A DNA stretch of 64,000 nt from Pseudonocardia hierapolitana. Its GTDB lineage: Bacteria > Actinomycetota > Actinomycetes > Mycobacteriales > Pseudonocardiaceae. Of the stretch, positions 16,185 to 25,048 are shown in pieces. The translations under genes and the position numbers were made by a program. How positions within the stretch are numbered: position 1 is the first letter of the stretch; the number at the start of each line of letters is the position of its first letter. The notes beneath the pieces are model-generated. The model had not been told where the DNA came from. It was given only the letters and a program-made list of their open reading frames with translations, and made no database searches. The stretch covers positions 7,750,001 through 7,814,000 of the forward strand of contig NZ_VIWU01000001.1 of NCBI RefSeq assembly GCF_007994075.1, written 5' to 3'.

Positions 16185-17231
16185 ATGCGAGGACAAAGGC
16201 GTTCCGCGATCATGGGTGGCGCGTTGGCGCTCGCGCTGACGGTCGCGGCGTGCGGCGGGGACGCGGGTGGGGGGACGGCCGGGGAGGGCGGGCGCACCGC
16301 GATCACGGTGTCGTCACTGCCGAGCGCGTTCCTGGCCCCGCTCTACATCGCCGAGAAGGACGGGATCTTCGAGCGCGAGGGGCTGGACGTCACGATCGTC
16401 GAGCTGCAGAGCGGCGCCGACGGCGTGCCGGCCGCCATCTCCGGCAGCTCGCAGTACGCCGACCTCGGGTTCGACGACCTGGCCACCCTCGCCGCCGAGG
16501 GCGAGGGCAGCCTCGTGATGGTGCACAACCTGGTGCGGCGGGTGACGTTCACGCTGGTGATGAACCCGGACGTGGCGCGCGAGCGCGGAGTGACCCGGGA
16601 CTCGCCGATCGAGGCGCGCTACGCGGCGCTGAAAGGGCTGCGGCTGGGCGTGACCTCGCCGGGGGCGGCGAGCGACAAGTACATGCGCTACTACCTGCGC
16701 GAGGCGGGCCTCGACCCGGAGCGCGACGCCGAGATCATCGCGATCGGCGACGGCGCGTCCCTGCTCGCGGCCCTCGAAACCCGCCAGATCGACGCCTACC
16801 AGCTCTCCCCGCCCACGCCGTACGTGGCGCAGGCCGAGGGGTTCGGCACCGTGCTCATCGACGGCCCGTCGGGTGACGTGCCGCGGTTCGCCGACTTCGC
16901 CTACACCGGGTTCGCCGCCAACCGCGAGTGGGCCGAGGCGAACCCGGAGGCCGCCCGCGCGTTCAACCGCGCGCTGAACGCGGGCATGGAGCAGGTGCTC
17001 ACCGACCCGCACGCCGCCGCCGCGAAGATCGTCGACCGGATGTCGGCAGGTGACCTCCCGGTGCTGCAGCAGACCCTGGACGCCTTGGCACCGGCCCTGT
17101 CCGCCGACGGGTGCTTCGATGCCGCGGCCGTGCGGAGCACGCTCACCGTCATGCACGAGGTCGAGATCACCGACACCGCCGGCGACCCCGCCGAGGGCGT
17201 GCTGTGGACCAACGCGTACAACCAGTGCTGA
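16185..17231 (+). CDS. ABC importer substrate-binding lipoprotein (NMT1/SsuA-like)
   Basis: 348 aa. ATG 16185 is preferred (CAGGAG 6 nt upstream) over GTG 16179. The signal peptide ends in lipobox LTVAAC, giving a lipid-anchored Cys. The mature part is a periplasmic-binding fold of the NMT1/SsuA class (VSSLPSAFLAPLYIAEKDGIFEREGL, GDGASLLAALETRQIDAYQLS). The ligand cannot be assigned from sequence. The neighbouring FAH-family enzyme and FCD regulator point to an organic acid or aromatic-type compound rather than nitrate or sulfonate (inference). Confidence 0.87.
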   Translation: MRGQRRSAIMGGALALALTVAACGGDAGGGTAGEGGRTAITVSSLPSAFLAPLYIAEKDGIFEREGLDVTIVELQSGADGVPAAISGSSQYADLGFDDLATLAAEGEGSLVMVHNLVRRVTFTLVMNPDVARERGVTRDSPIEARYAALKGLRLGVTSPGAASDKYMRYYLREAGLDPERDAEIIAIGDGASLLAALETRQIDAYQLSPPTPYVAQAEGFGTVLIDGPSGDVPRFADFAYTGFAANREWAEANPEAARAFNRALNAGMEQVLTDPHAAAAKIVDRMSAGDLPVLQQTLDALAPALSADGCFDAAAVRSTLTVMHEVEITDTAGDPAEGVLWTNAYNQC

Positions 17232-17247
17232 GGCGGAAGGACACCAG

Positions 17248-18012
17248 TTGAAGATCGTTCGTTACTCGAGCCCCGACGGCGCCGCATGGGGCGTCCTCGA
17301 CGACGGGGTGGTGCGCACCGCCGAGGGCACGCCGTTCGTCGACCTGCGACCCGGCGGGCAGGTCGTCGGCCGCCTCGACGAGGTGCCGCTGCTCGCCCCG
17401 GTGACCCCGCGCACCGTCCTGTGCGTGGGACGCAACTACCGCTCGCACGCCGCGGAGTTCGGCAACCCGGTGCCGGAGGAGCCGCTGCTGTTCCTCAAGC
17501 CGCCCGCCGCGGTGGTCGGGCCCGGCGCCGACGTGGTGTACCCGGCGCTGTCGCAGCGCGTCGACCCCGAGGCCGAGCTGGTGCTCGTGATCGGGCGCAC
17601 CGCGCGGAACGTGGCAGCGGCCGACGCCTGGGCCGTGATCGGCGGCTACACCTGCGGCAACGACGTCACCGCCCGCGACATCCAGCGTTCCGACGGCCAG
17701 TGGACCCGCGGCAAGGGCTTCGACACGTTCTGCCCGATCGGACCGTGGGTGGACACCGAGTTCGACCCGACCGACGTCGGCGTCTCGTGCACGGTGGACG
17801 GCGAGCGCCGCCAGGACGGCCGCACCAAGGACCTGATCTTCCCGATCCCGTACCTGATCGAGTACATCACCCGCTTCACCACCCTCGAACCCGGCGACGT
17901 GATCCTCTCCGGCACGCCGGAGGGCGTCCGCGCGGTGGAGCCGGGCAACACGATCACGGTGGAGGTGGAGGGCCTGGGCGCCTTGACGAACCCGGTGGTC
18001 GCCGAAGTCTGA
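17248..18012 (+). CDS. Fumarylacetoacetate hydrolase-family enzyme
   Basis: 254 aa. The start is TTG 17248 with GGAAGGA 6 nt upstream; no better start exists at this position. Family signatures are CVGRNYRSHAAEFGN, metal ligands around DPEAELVLVIG, GYTCGNDVTARDIQ, GKGFDTFCPIGPW and PGDVILSGTPEGV. Members hydrolyse or decarboxylate beta-diketo or oxo acids (fumarylpyruvate, acylpyruvates, 2-oxo-hept-3-ene-dioate) using Mg/Mn. It is the last gene of the importer operon (17 bp after the binding protein), so it probably acts on a product of the imported compound. Confidence 0.88.
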   Translation: MKIVRYSSPDGAAWGVLDDGVVRTAEGTPFVDLRPGGQVVGRLDEVPLLAPVTPRTVLCVGRNYRSHAAEFGNPVPEEPLLFLKPPAAVVGPGADVVYPALSQRVDPEAELVLVIGRTARNVAAADAWAVIGGYTCGNDVTARDIQRSDGQWTRGKGFDTFCPIGPWVDTEFDPTDVGVSCTVDGERRQDGRTKDLIFPIPYLIEYITRFTTLEPGDVILSGTPEGVRAVEPGNTITVEVEGLGALTNPVVAEV

Positions 18013-18014
18013 GC

Positions 18015-18073
18015 GATTGCAGCACGGCCACCTTCATGCAACGAGATGGCATCACGGCGGCCATGCTGCAATC
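18015..18073. terminator. Stem-loop between convergent genes
   Basis: The arms at 18015-18029 and 18059-18073 (GATTGCAGCAYGGCC and its complement) match at 14 of 15 positions around a 29-nt loop. The element fills almost exactly the 66-bp gap between two convergent stop codons. It probably acts as a bidirectional terminator. Its AT-rich composition differs from its surroundings, so it may also be a dispersed intergenic repeat. Confidence 0.7.
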
Positions 18074-18078
18074 CGGGG

Positions 18079-20004
18079 TCAGGCCAGGCTGGCGCGCCAC
18101 GACTCGTGGAGCCTCGCGAAATCGCCGTCCTGTTCCAGGAGGGCCGCCGGAGGGCCGTCCTCCACGATCCGGCCCTCGGACACCACCAGCACCCGGTCGG
18201 CGATCAGCACCGTCGAGAGGCGGTGGGCGATGATCAGCGCCGTGCGGCCGGCGAGCACCGTCTCCAGCGCCGCCTGCACCGCGCGCTCGGACGGGATGTC
18301 CAGCGAGGACGTCGCCTCGTCGAGGAGCACGACGGCGGGGTCGGCGAGCACCACCCTGGCCAGCGCGATGAGCTGGCGCTGGCCCGCCGAGAGCCGGCCG
18401 CCCCGCTTGCGGACGTCGGTGTCGAAGCCCTCCGGCAGGGCCTCGATGAACTCGCGGGCCCCGACGGCGTCCGCCGCGGCCACGATCTCCGCCCGTGACG
18501 GCGAGCCGTCCCCGCGCCCGCCCATGGCGGTGTTCCCCATTTCGATGTTCTCGGCCACCGAGCCGGAGAACAGGAACGCCTCCTGCGTGACCATCACCAG
18601 CGCCGAGCGCAGGTCGGCGTCGGTGACGTGGCGCAGGTCGACCCCGTCGAGCCGCACGGCACCCTCGGTGGGGTCGTAGAACCGGGCCGCGAGCTTGGCG
18701 AGGGTCGACTTGCCCGCGCCGGTGGCGCCCACGAGCGCGACGGTCTGCCCGGCCGGGACGCGCAGCGAGAACTCCGGCAGCACGGTGCGGTCGGCGGCGG
18801 TGCGCGCCCCGCTGCCGCTCCGCGCGGAAGCCCGCGGGTAGGCGAACCGGACCCGATCGAACTCCAGCTCGCCGCGCACCGGGTGCGGCAGCGGCACCGG
18901 ACGTGCCGGCTCGGGCACACCGACCGGGGTGTCCAGGACCGATGCGATCTTCTCGAGAGCCGCGGCCGCGGACTGGTAGGCGTTGAAGAACTGGGCGAGA
19001 TCGTCCAGGGGGTCGTAGAAGCGGCGCAGGTAGAGCACGAACGCGGTGAGCGCGCCGAGCGCGAGCGTGCCGTCGACGACGCGCAGCCCGCCGAGCAGCA
19101 GCACCAGCGCGAGCGTGGCGTTCCCGACCAGCCGCACGGCCGCCACGTACCAGGCCACGGTGAGGAACGCGGCCGTGTTGGCGTCGCGGTGCGCGGACGT
19201 CAGCCCGTTCATGATCTCGTCGTTGCGGGGCTCCCTGCGGAAGGCCTGCACCGCACGGACCCCGTTCACGGACTCGACGAAGTGCACGATCACCCGGGCC
19301 ACCGTGCTGCGGGTGCGCCGGTAGCTCGCCCGGGAGCGGCGCTGGAACCAGCGGGTGACCAACAGCAGCGGGACGAACCCGGCCAGCACCACGGCCGCGA
19401 GCAGCGGGTCGATCCACACCAGCAGCACCGTGATCCCGACCAGCGAGAGCAGCGCGCCGAACAGCCCGTCGAGGCCCTTCTCGAGGAGGTCGGAGAGCGC
19501 GTCGACGTCGCTGGTGAGGCGGGAGATCAGCCGGCCCGACGTGAACGACTCGTGGAAGTCGAGCGAGAGCCGCTGCCCGTGGGCGAACAGCCGCTTGCGC
19601 ACGTCCAGCAGGAGGTCCTGCCCGATGCGCCCGGACAGCAGCAGGAACGCCGACCGCAGCCCGGCGCCGGCCACCGCGGTGACGGCGTACCCGCCGATGG
19701 CCGCGGCGAGGGGGCCAGGCCGGCCATCGAGCGCGGCCGGCACGCCGGTGTCGATGGCGAGCGCCACCATCAGCGGCCCGGCGAGCATCACCGCGTTCTC
19801 GGCGACGAGCAGCACCGCGGCCAGCACCACGGCGCGCCGGTGCGGCCGCAGCAGCTCGGCGACGAGGCGGCGGGCTCGCGCCTGCAACCGCAGCCCGGTG
19901 CTGCGGTCGACGGCGTCGGCCTCCTCGTCCCCACCGTCGCCGCTGTCGGCGATCCCGCGCCAGCCTTCCTCGTCCTCCTCAACGTGGTCGACGGCGGTCG
20001 TCAC
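18079..20004 (-). CDS. ABC exporter half-transporter, canonical ATPase subunit
   Basis: 641 aa, GTG start overlapping the partner gene's stop. An acidic N-terminal tail (about 35 aa) precedes a six-helix type I exporter domain (about 50-340). The nucleotide-binding domain has Walker [10 protein letters not shown], signature RLSAGQRQL, and Walker B with the catalytic Glu, [12 protein letters not shown]. The partner has Asp at that position, so the pair should form a heterodimer with one active and one degenerate ATP site, as in TM287/288 or BmrCD. Drug or lipid efflux is the usual role; the substrate is unknown. Insertions between the Q-loop and signature ([14 protein letters not shown]) are unusual. 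Confidence 0.9.
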   Translation of the reverse strand: MTTAVDHVEEDEEGWRGIADSGDGGDEEADAVDRSTGLRLQARARRLVAELLRPHRRAVVLAAVLLVAENAVMLAGPLMVALAIDTGVPAALDGRPGPLAAAIGGYAVTAVAGAGLRSAFLLLSGRIGQDLLLDVRKRLFAHGQRLSLDFHESFTSGRLISRLTSDVDALSDLLEKGLDGLFGALLSLVGITVLLVWIDPLLAAVVLAGFVPLLLVTRWFQRRSRASYRRTRSTVARVIVHFVESVNGVRAVQAFRREPRNDEIMNGLTSAHRDANTAAFLTVAWYVAAVRLVGNATLALVLLLGGLRVVDGTLALGALTAFVLYLRRFYDPLDDLAQFFNAYQSAAAALEKIASVLDTPVGVPEPARPVPLPHPVRGELEFDRVRFAYPRASARSGSGARTAADRTVLPEFSLRVPAGQTVALVGATGAGKSTLAKLAARFYDPTEGAVRLDGVDLRHVTDADLRSALVMVTQEAFLFSGSVAENIEMGNTAMGGRGDGSPSRAEIVAAADAVGAREFIEALPEGFDTDVRKRGGRLSAGQRQLIALARVVLADPAVVLLDEATSSLDIPSERAVQAALETVLAGRTALIIAHRLSTVLIADRVLVVSEGRIVEDGPPAALLEQDGDFARLHESWRASLA

Positions 20005-21776
20005 GCCCCCACCTCCTCGAGGTCGTCATCGGTGCTGGCCAGCAGCCTGCGGTACTCCGGCACCCGTGCCAGCAGCTCGGTGTGCGTGCCGACCGCCGCG
20101 ATCCGACCGCCGTCGAGCAGCGCCACCCGGTCGGCGAGCTGCACGGTGGACGGCCGGTGCGCCACGACCAGCGCCGTGACGCCTCCCAGCACCCGGCGCA
20201 GCGCCGCCTCGACCTCGGCCTCGGTGTGCACGTCGAGGGCCGAGAGCGGGTCGTCGAGCACCAGCACCGGCGGGTGCCCGACCACCGCCCTGGCCAGGGC
20301 GAGCCGCTGGCGCTGCCCGCCGGAGAGGGACATTCCCTGCTCACCGATGCGGGTGTCGAGCCCCCAGGGCAGCGCGGCGACGAACCCGTCGGCGCTGGCG
20401 ACGCGCAGCGCCTCCCACACCTGGTCGTCTGAGAAGCCGGGCGAGCCGAGCAGGACGTTCTCGCGCACGCTCGCCGAGATCAGCACCGGGTCCTCGAACG
20501 CGGTGGCGACGGCGGCGCGCAGGTCGGCGAGCCGGAGCCGGCGGACGTCGACCCCGTCGAGCAGCACGGTGCCCCCGGTGACGTCGTGCAGGCGGGTGAC
20601 GAGCGCGGTGAGGGTGGTCTTGCCGGATCCGGTGGCGCCGACCAGCGCCATCGTCTCGCCGGGCCGCACGCTGAGGTCGACGCCACGGAGGATCTCCCGG
20701 TCGCCGCCCGGGTGGCGGAACCGCACGCCGCGCAGTTCGAGCGCGCCGCGCACCGGGTGCGGCAGGGGTTGCGGATCGGGGGGATCGACGATCGCCGGCT
20801 CGACGTCGCGGACCTCCCAGTACCGCCTCGTCGCCGCCGCGGCGTTGCTGGCCTCGGCCAGGAGCCAGCCGATGGAGGCGATCGGCCAGTACAGGTACGT
20901 CATGACGGTGATGGCCGCGACCAGCGTGCCGATCGTCAGGGACCCGTCGGCCACGCCCCACGCACCGAGCCCGAGCACGACCGCGATCGCCGCCTCCGGG
21001 AGCAGCACGAGCACCGCCCAGAGCGCAGCGATCAGCCGGATCTTGAGCAGCTCGGTGCCACGCATGCCGCGGGCGTCGGCCACGAAGCGCTCGGTGAGGC
21101 GCCGCCCCCGGCCCAGCGACTTGAGCACCCGGATCCCGAGCGCCGACTCCTCGACGACGGTGGCGAGGTCGCCCGCCTGGTCCTGGGCGCGGCGGGCCTC
21201 GACGGAGAACCGGCGTTCCAGCAGGAGCGTGAGGACCAGCAGGGGCCCGGCGATGATCGCGATGACGATCCCGAGCCACACCGAGAGCCACAGCAGCACG
21301 CCGGTGCCGACCAGCACCGTCAGGACGTTGACCACGAGGAAGATGCCGGAGAACGCGACGAACCAGCGGATCGTGTTGAGGTCGGCGGTGGCGCGGGACA
21401 GCAGCTGCCCGGACGGCCACCCGTCGTGGAAGGCCAGCGGCAGCCGCTGCAGGTGCGCGAACAGGTCGGTGCGCATCGCAGCCTCGACGGCCGTGCTGGG
21501 GCGCGCCACCAAGCGCCTGCGCAGGAACATCAGTACGGCTTCGAGGGCGCCGAGGCCGAGGACACCCAGCACCAGCCACGGCAACGAGCCGAGCTCGCCG
21601 CGGGCGATCGGGCCGTCCACGATCGCGCGGGTGACCAGCGGGATGGTCAGCCCCGCCAGGGTGCCGCCGAGCGCCGCCGCGCCGCCCCCGAGCAGCGTCC
21701 AGCGGTGCGGGCGGACGTAGGGGGCGAGGCGGCGGAGGGTGGAAAGGGAGGCCCGTTCGGGCGGCGGCTCCGTCAT
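20001..21776 (-). CDS. ABC exporter half-transporter, degenerate ATPase subunit
   Basis: 591 aa from ATG 21776. The six-helix domain begins RPHRWTLLGGGAAALGG. Walker A is GATGSGKTT and the signature SLSGGQRQRLALARA. Walker B reads PVLVLDDPLSALD, with Asp replacing the catalytic Glu. This marks the degenerate-site subunit of a heterodimeric multidrug-type exporter; the downstream gene supplies the canonical Glu. The two overlap by GTGA and must be made together. The 148-bp divergent gap upstream is shared with fgd. Confidence 0.9.
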   Translation of the reverse strand: MTEPPPERASLSTLRRLAPYVRPHRWTLLGGGAAALGGTLAGLTIPLVTRAIVDGPIARGELGSLPWLVLGVLGLGALEAVLMFLRRRLVARPSTAVEAAMRTDLFAHLQRLPLAFHDGWPSGQLLSRATADLNTIRWFVAFSGIFLVVNVLTVLVGTGVLLWLSVWLGIVIAIIAGPLLVLTLLLERRFSVEARRAQDQAGDLATVVEESALGIRVLKSLGRGRRLTERFVADARGMRGTELLKIRLIAALWAVLVLLPEAAIAVVLGLGAWGVADGSLTIGTLVAAITVMTYLYWPIASIGWLLAEASNAAAATRRYWEVRDVEPAIVDPPDPQPLPHPVRGALELRGVRFRHPGGDREILRGVDLSVRPGETMALVGATGSGKTTLTALVTRLHDVTGGTVLLDGVDVRRLRLADLRAAVATAFEDPVLISASVRENVLLGSPGFSDDQVWEALRVASADGFVAALPWGLDTRIGEQGMSLSGGQRQRLALARAVVGHPPVLVLDDPLSALDVHTEAEVEAALRRVLGGVTALVVAHRPSTVQLADRVALLDGGRIAAVGTHTELLARVPEYRRLLASTDDDLEEVGA

Positions 21777-21924
21777 GGCTCGATCGACGCTAGAACGGCA
21801 GGGCGGCCCGCGCACTCGAGTTCTCTCACGCAACCGACGGAACCACCTCGACTCGGGTTGAAGTCCAGTCCGGGGGAAGTGGCAGGCTGGGAACCGCAGA
21901 AGATCGCATCGGGAAGGAACCGTC

Positions 21925-22938
21925 GTGGCGGCAGGACAACTCAGGATCGGCTACAAGGCGTCCGCGGAGCAGTTCGCGCCGCGGGAGCTGGTGGAGTACG
22001 CCGTGCGGGCGGAGGAGGTGGGGCTCGACAGCGTCGTGACGTCGGACCACTTCCTGCCCTGGCGGCACGAGGGCGGGCACGCGCCGTCGTCGCTCGCGTG
22101 GTTCGCGGCGGTGGGGGAGCGCACGTCGCGGGTGCTGATCGGCACCTCCGTGCTGACCCCCACGTTCCGCTACAACCCGGCGGTGCTCGCCCAGACGTTC
22201 GCCACGCTGGGGCTGCTGTACCCGGGGCGCGTGATGCTCGGGGTGGGCACCGGGGAGGCGCTGAACGAGATCGCCGTGTCCGGCCGGGAGTGGCCGGAGT
22301 TCAAGGAGCGGTTCGCACGGCTGCGCGAGTCGATCCGGCTGATGCGGGCGCTGTGGACCGAGGGGGAGGTCTCGTTCGAGGGCGAGTACTACCGCACCGT
22401 CGGCGCCACCGTCTACGACCGGCCCGAGCAGCCGGTGCCGGTGTACGTCGCCGCAGGCGGCCCGGTCGTCGCGAAGTACGCCGGGCGGTCCGGCGACGGG
22501 TTCATCTGCACCTCGGGCAAGGGGATGGAGCTCTACACCGACAAGCTCATCCCCGCCGTCGAGGAGGGCGCGGCGGCCGCGGGACGCGACGCGGCCGATG
22601 TCGACCGCATGATCGAGATCAAGCTGTCCTACGACCGCGACCCGGACCAGGCACTGGAGAACACCCGCTTCTGGGCGCCGCTCTCGCTCACGGCCGAGCA
22701 GAAGCACAGCGTCGGGTCGGCCGTGGAGATGGAACGCCTCGCCGACGAGCTGCCCATCGAGCAGGTGGCCAAGCGCTGGATCGTCGCCTCCGACCCGGAC
22801 GACGCCGTGGCGCAGATCAAGCCCTACATCGACGCCGGGCTCAACCACCTCGTGTTCCACGGCCCCGGGCACGACCAGGAGCGCTTCCTGTCCCAGTTCG
22901 CCGAGGACGTCCTGCCGCGCCTGCGCGCCCTCACCTGA
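21925..22938 (+). CDS. fgd: F420-dependent glucose-6-phosphate dehydrogenase
   Basis: 337 aa, GTG start with GGAAGGA. It is very close to mycobacterial FGD1 as remembered: [21 protein letters not shown] start, [65 protein letters not shown], and [15 protein letters not shown]. It oxidises glucose-6-phosphate to 6-phosphogluconolactone and reduces F420, supplying F420H2 for other deazaflavin enzymes. Two such candidates are in this window (60047-60496 and 63717-64000). It is monocistronic and ends at a perfect palindromic terminator. Confidence 0.96.
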   Translation: MAAGQLRIGYKASAEQFAPRELVEYAVRAEEVGLDSVVTSDHFLPWRHEGGHAPSSLAWFAAVGERTSRVLIGTSVLTPTFRYNPAVLAQTFATLGLLYPGRVMLGVGTGEALNEIAVSGREWPEFKERFARLRESIRLMRALWTEGEVSFEGEYYRTVGATVYDRPEQPVPVYVAAGGPVVAKYAGRSGDGFICTSGKGMELYTDKLIPAVEEGAAAAGRDAADVDRMIEIKLSYDRDPDQALENTRFWAPLSLTAEQKHSVGSAVEMERLADELPIEQVAKRWIVASDPDDAVAQIKPYIDAGLNHLVFHGPGHDQERFLSQFAEDVLPRLRALT

Positions 22939-22947
22939 GCGCTAGTC

Positions 22948-22983
22948 GGGTCGATGCGGGTGCCCGGGCACCCGCATCGACCC
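22948..22983. terminator. Perfect 36-bp palindrome, bidirectional terminator
   Basis: Two 18-nt arms (22948-22965 and 22966-22983) are exact complements with no spacer (centre GGTGCCCGGGCACC). It lies between the convergent fgd and ChaB/Rho_N stops. There is no T-run, as is usual for actinobacterial intrinsic terminators. Confidence 0.82.
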
Positions 22984-22990
22984 ACGGGGG

Positions 22991-23398
22991 TCACTTCTTG
23001 CCGCGCGACTTCTCGGTCTTGCGGTTGTTCGCCTTCTTGATGGCGTCGACCAGCTCGTCCTTCTTCATCGACGAGCGCCCGCGGATGTCGAGCTTCTTCG
23101 CCACGTCCATCAGGTGCGACTTCGAGGCGTTCGCGTCGACCCCGCCCGCGGTCTCGCGGTTGGTCCGGCGGCCGGGGCCGGAGGCCTGCTTGTCCGACGG
23201 GCCCTTGCGTCCCTTCGGCTCCCAGTGGTCGCCCACCTTCTCGTGGGTGTGCTTGAGCGCGGCGAACGCGACCCGGCGGGCGCGGCCGCCCTCGTCGCCG
23301 TAGGTCTCCATGGCCGAGTCGTAGGTCTCCACCCACGTGCGCTTGGCCTTGTCGTCCGAGCGCTCGACGGTGCTCGGCATCGCGTCCTTGCCCGGCAT
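22991..23398 (-). CDS. ChaB/Rho_N-domain protein
   Basis: 135 aa. Residues about 8-65 match ChaB (ERSDDKAKRTWVETYDSAMETYGDEGGRARRVAFAALKH). The C-terminal half carries a Rho N-terminal (SAP-like) helix-extended segment (SKSHLMDVAKKLDIRGRSSMKKDELVDAIKK) and a lysine-rich tail. It is probably a small nucleic-acid-binding protein; ChaB itself has no settled function. It follows DUF4235 by 4 bp and forms the end of a three-gene operon of small proteins often seen in actinobacterial stress regulons (inference). Confidence 0.82.
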   Translation of the reverse strand: MPGKDAMPSTVERSDDKAKRTWVETYDSAMETYGDEGGRARRVAFAALKHTHEKVGDHWEPKGRKGPSDKQASGPGRRTNRETAGGVDANASKSHLMDVAKKLDIRGRSSMKKDELVDAIKKANNRKTEKSRGKK

Positions 23399-23402
23399 CT
23401 CC

Positions 23403-23720
23403 TCACACCTCCGCTCTGCGACGTGCCGGCGGGCGTGGGGTGTCCAGGAAACGCCGGACGCCCTTCAACCCGTACCGGTCCACCGCGGTCTTGATCAGTC
23501 CGAAGATGGCGCCCTGCAGCGTGGCGGCCAGCAGCACCTCGCGGGTGCTGTAGTCGTCCGACAGCGGTTGCGGCGTCTCGTCCTCGTTCGAGATCTTCTT
23601 CCACACGATCCCGAAGACCTTGCCGGCGAGCAGGCCGCCGACCAGGCCGAAGAACAGACCGATCGGCTTGTAGGCGACCTTCGCCAGCCCGGTCAGCTCG
23701 TTGCCGTCGCCGCGTCTCAC
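23403..23720 (-). CDS. DUF4235 small membrane protein
   Basis: 105 aa. GTG 23720 has GGGAGGA upstream and overlaps the preceding stop. It has two membrane segments: KPIGLFFGLVGGLLAGKVFGIVW (about 18-40) and LLAATLQGAIFGLIKTAVD (about 63-81). A charged loop lies between them and a basic tail follows. DUF4235 members are uncharacterised integral membrane proteins common in actinobacteria. Confidence 0.85.
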   Translation of the reverse strand: MRRGDGNELTGLAKVAYKPIGLFFGLVGGLLAGKVFGIVWKKISNEDETPQPLSDDYSTREVLLAATLQGAIFGLIKTAVDRYGLKGVRRFLDTPRPPARRRAEV

Positions 23721-23974
23721 CGGTCCTCCCGAGCGCGCGCCTCGGCGCCCGTCTCACCGGCGTAGCCGGCGTCCTGTCCGGCGACGCGGCCGACGAACTG
23801 CTCGTTCTCGTCGGTACCCGTCGTGCTGGGCGCGTCGTCCTCGGCGCGCTCGCCTTCCGGTGGAGCTTTCCGGTCGGGGTCGACACCACCCGCCTCGCGG
23901 CTGCGCGCGACGTTCGGGTCGACCTCGACGTCCGGTTCAGAGGTCCCGTGCATGCCCTGCGGGTACCCGATCAT
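23717..23974 (-). CDS. Hypothetical acidic hydrophilic protein
   Basis: 85 aa from ATG 23974; ATG 23953 (MHGTSEPD) is an alternative. It is acidic, rich in Asp, Glu, Gly and Ala (EPDVEVDPNVARSREAGG, ERAEDDAPSTTGTDEN), with no membrane segment or cysteine. It looks intrinsically disordered. It overlaps the DUF4235 start by GTGA, so it is probably translated with it. I recognise no family. Confidence 0.6.
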   Translation of the reverse strand: MIGYPQGMHGTSEPDVEVDPNVARSREAGGVDPDRKAPPEGERAEDDAPSTTGTDENEQFVGRVAGQDAGYAGETGAEARAREDR

Positions 23975-24003
23975 CCGGGTCCCCAACACAGGAGTAGGTG
24001 CGG

Positions 24004-24867
24004 TCAGTAGGGGCGCGAGGCGCCGCCGCCCGACACGAGGCGGCGGGCGCCGCCTGCCGCGCCGCGCACGGCACGCAGGCCGGGCAGCTGGACGGCCGAG
24101 CGGGGCATCGGGCGGCGTGCCCGCAGCACCGGCCACACCGGCGACGGCGGGAACAGCGCGTCGAGACCGTTGGAGGCGGGACCGCCGACGCTGGAGCGCA
24201 GCAGCTCCTCGTACGCGTCGTACTCGGCCACGGCCGCGGCGATGTTGCCCTGTGCGAGGTGGGCCTCGATCAGGGCGCGGCGGGCGCTCTCCCGGCTCGG
24301 TGCGGCGTGCACCGCCATCTCGGCGAGCGCGACGGCGCCGGCGTGGCGGCCTGCGGCCGACAGGCGCAGGCTCCGTTCCTCGACGGCGTGCAGCCGGAGC
24401 TGGCGGAAGCGCTCGCGCTCCACGGCGATCCAGGCAGCGGTCCAGCCGGGCAGGATGTCGGCCGAGAGCAACCCGATGTCGGGGCTGTCGCTCGCCGGGA
24501 TCTCCGGGAGGGCCCGCACCAGGCCGAGGGCGTCGGCGAGGTCCACCTGGACGTCGGCGGCGAGGGAGAGGGGACCGGTGAGGTCGCCGTCGCTGAACAG
24601 CGACGGGATGCCGACCGCGGTGGCCGCCTCGGTGAGCAGGCGCCTTCCCGCCGCGGCGGGGACGCCGGGCCAGAGGTCGGCGGCGAGGGCCGCGTGCTCC
24701 TGCGGGCGGGGGTGCACGGCCAGATAGGCGACGAGCCTGCGTGAGTCGACGCCCAGCGGGACGGCGTTGCCGTCCGACACGAGGGTGAAGGACCCCAGCA
24801 CGCGTACCGCGTGCCGGGCGCCTGGCTGCGCCTGAGTCGTGCGAGATCGTCGCTGATCGTCAGACAT
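24004..24867 (-). CDS. SARP/BTAD-type transcriptional regulator
   Basis: 287 aa from ATG 24867. The N-terminal part (VRVLGSFTLVSDGNAVPLGVDSRRLVAYLAVH) resembles the OmpR-like winged helix of SARP regulators. Residues about 115-240 form the helical BTAD domain (WIAVERERFRQLRLHAVEERSLRL, ESARRALIEAHLAQGNIAAAVAEYDAYEE). The last 50 aa are Arg/Pro-rich. There is no NB-ARC domain, so it is the short SARP form. It follows the two MEDS proteins, 181 bp downstream on the same strand, and could be the output regulator of that switch. Confidence 0.8.
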   Translation of the reverse strand: MSDDQRRSRTTQAQPGARHAVRVLGSFTLVSDGNAVPLGVDSRRLVAYLAVHPRPQEHAALAADLWPGVPAAAGRRLLTEAATAVGIPSLFSDGDLTGPLSLAADVQVDLADALGLVRALPEIPASDSPDIGLLSADILPGWTAAWIAVERERFRQLRLHAVEERSLRLSAAGRHAGAVALAEMAVHAAPSRESARRALIEAHLAQGNIAAAVAEYDAYEELLRSSVGGPASNGLDALFPPSPVWPVLRARRPMPRSAVQLPGLRAVRGAAGGARRLVSGGGASRPY

Positions 24868-25048
24868 GATCGTCCCATGTAGGTGGAGTGCCCGGCTGGA
24901 GCTCGCAGGGACCCGTCGGCAGCACGACAGCGCCCGAGTCCGCGAAAGAGTGTTCTCCCGAGCGACCCCGTTGCCAAGGGGCATGTTCGTCACACTTCCG
25001 GCTGCTCTGCGGCCGTCCGGGTGACGTGCGAGTCACGGGACATCCTAC

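Noticed and set aside
18628-21720. Very long open frame (over 1000 codons) antisense to the exporter genes
   Set aside because: It is a GC-codon shadow: the opposite strand holds two complete ABC exporter genes with all motifs, while this frame gives low-complexity Arg/Glu/His-rich protein with no domain.
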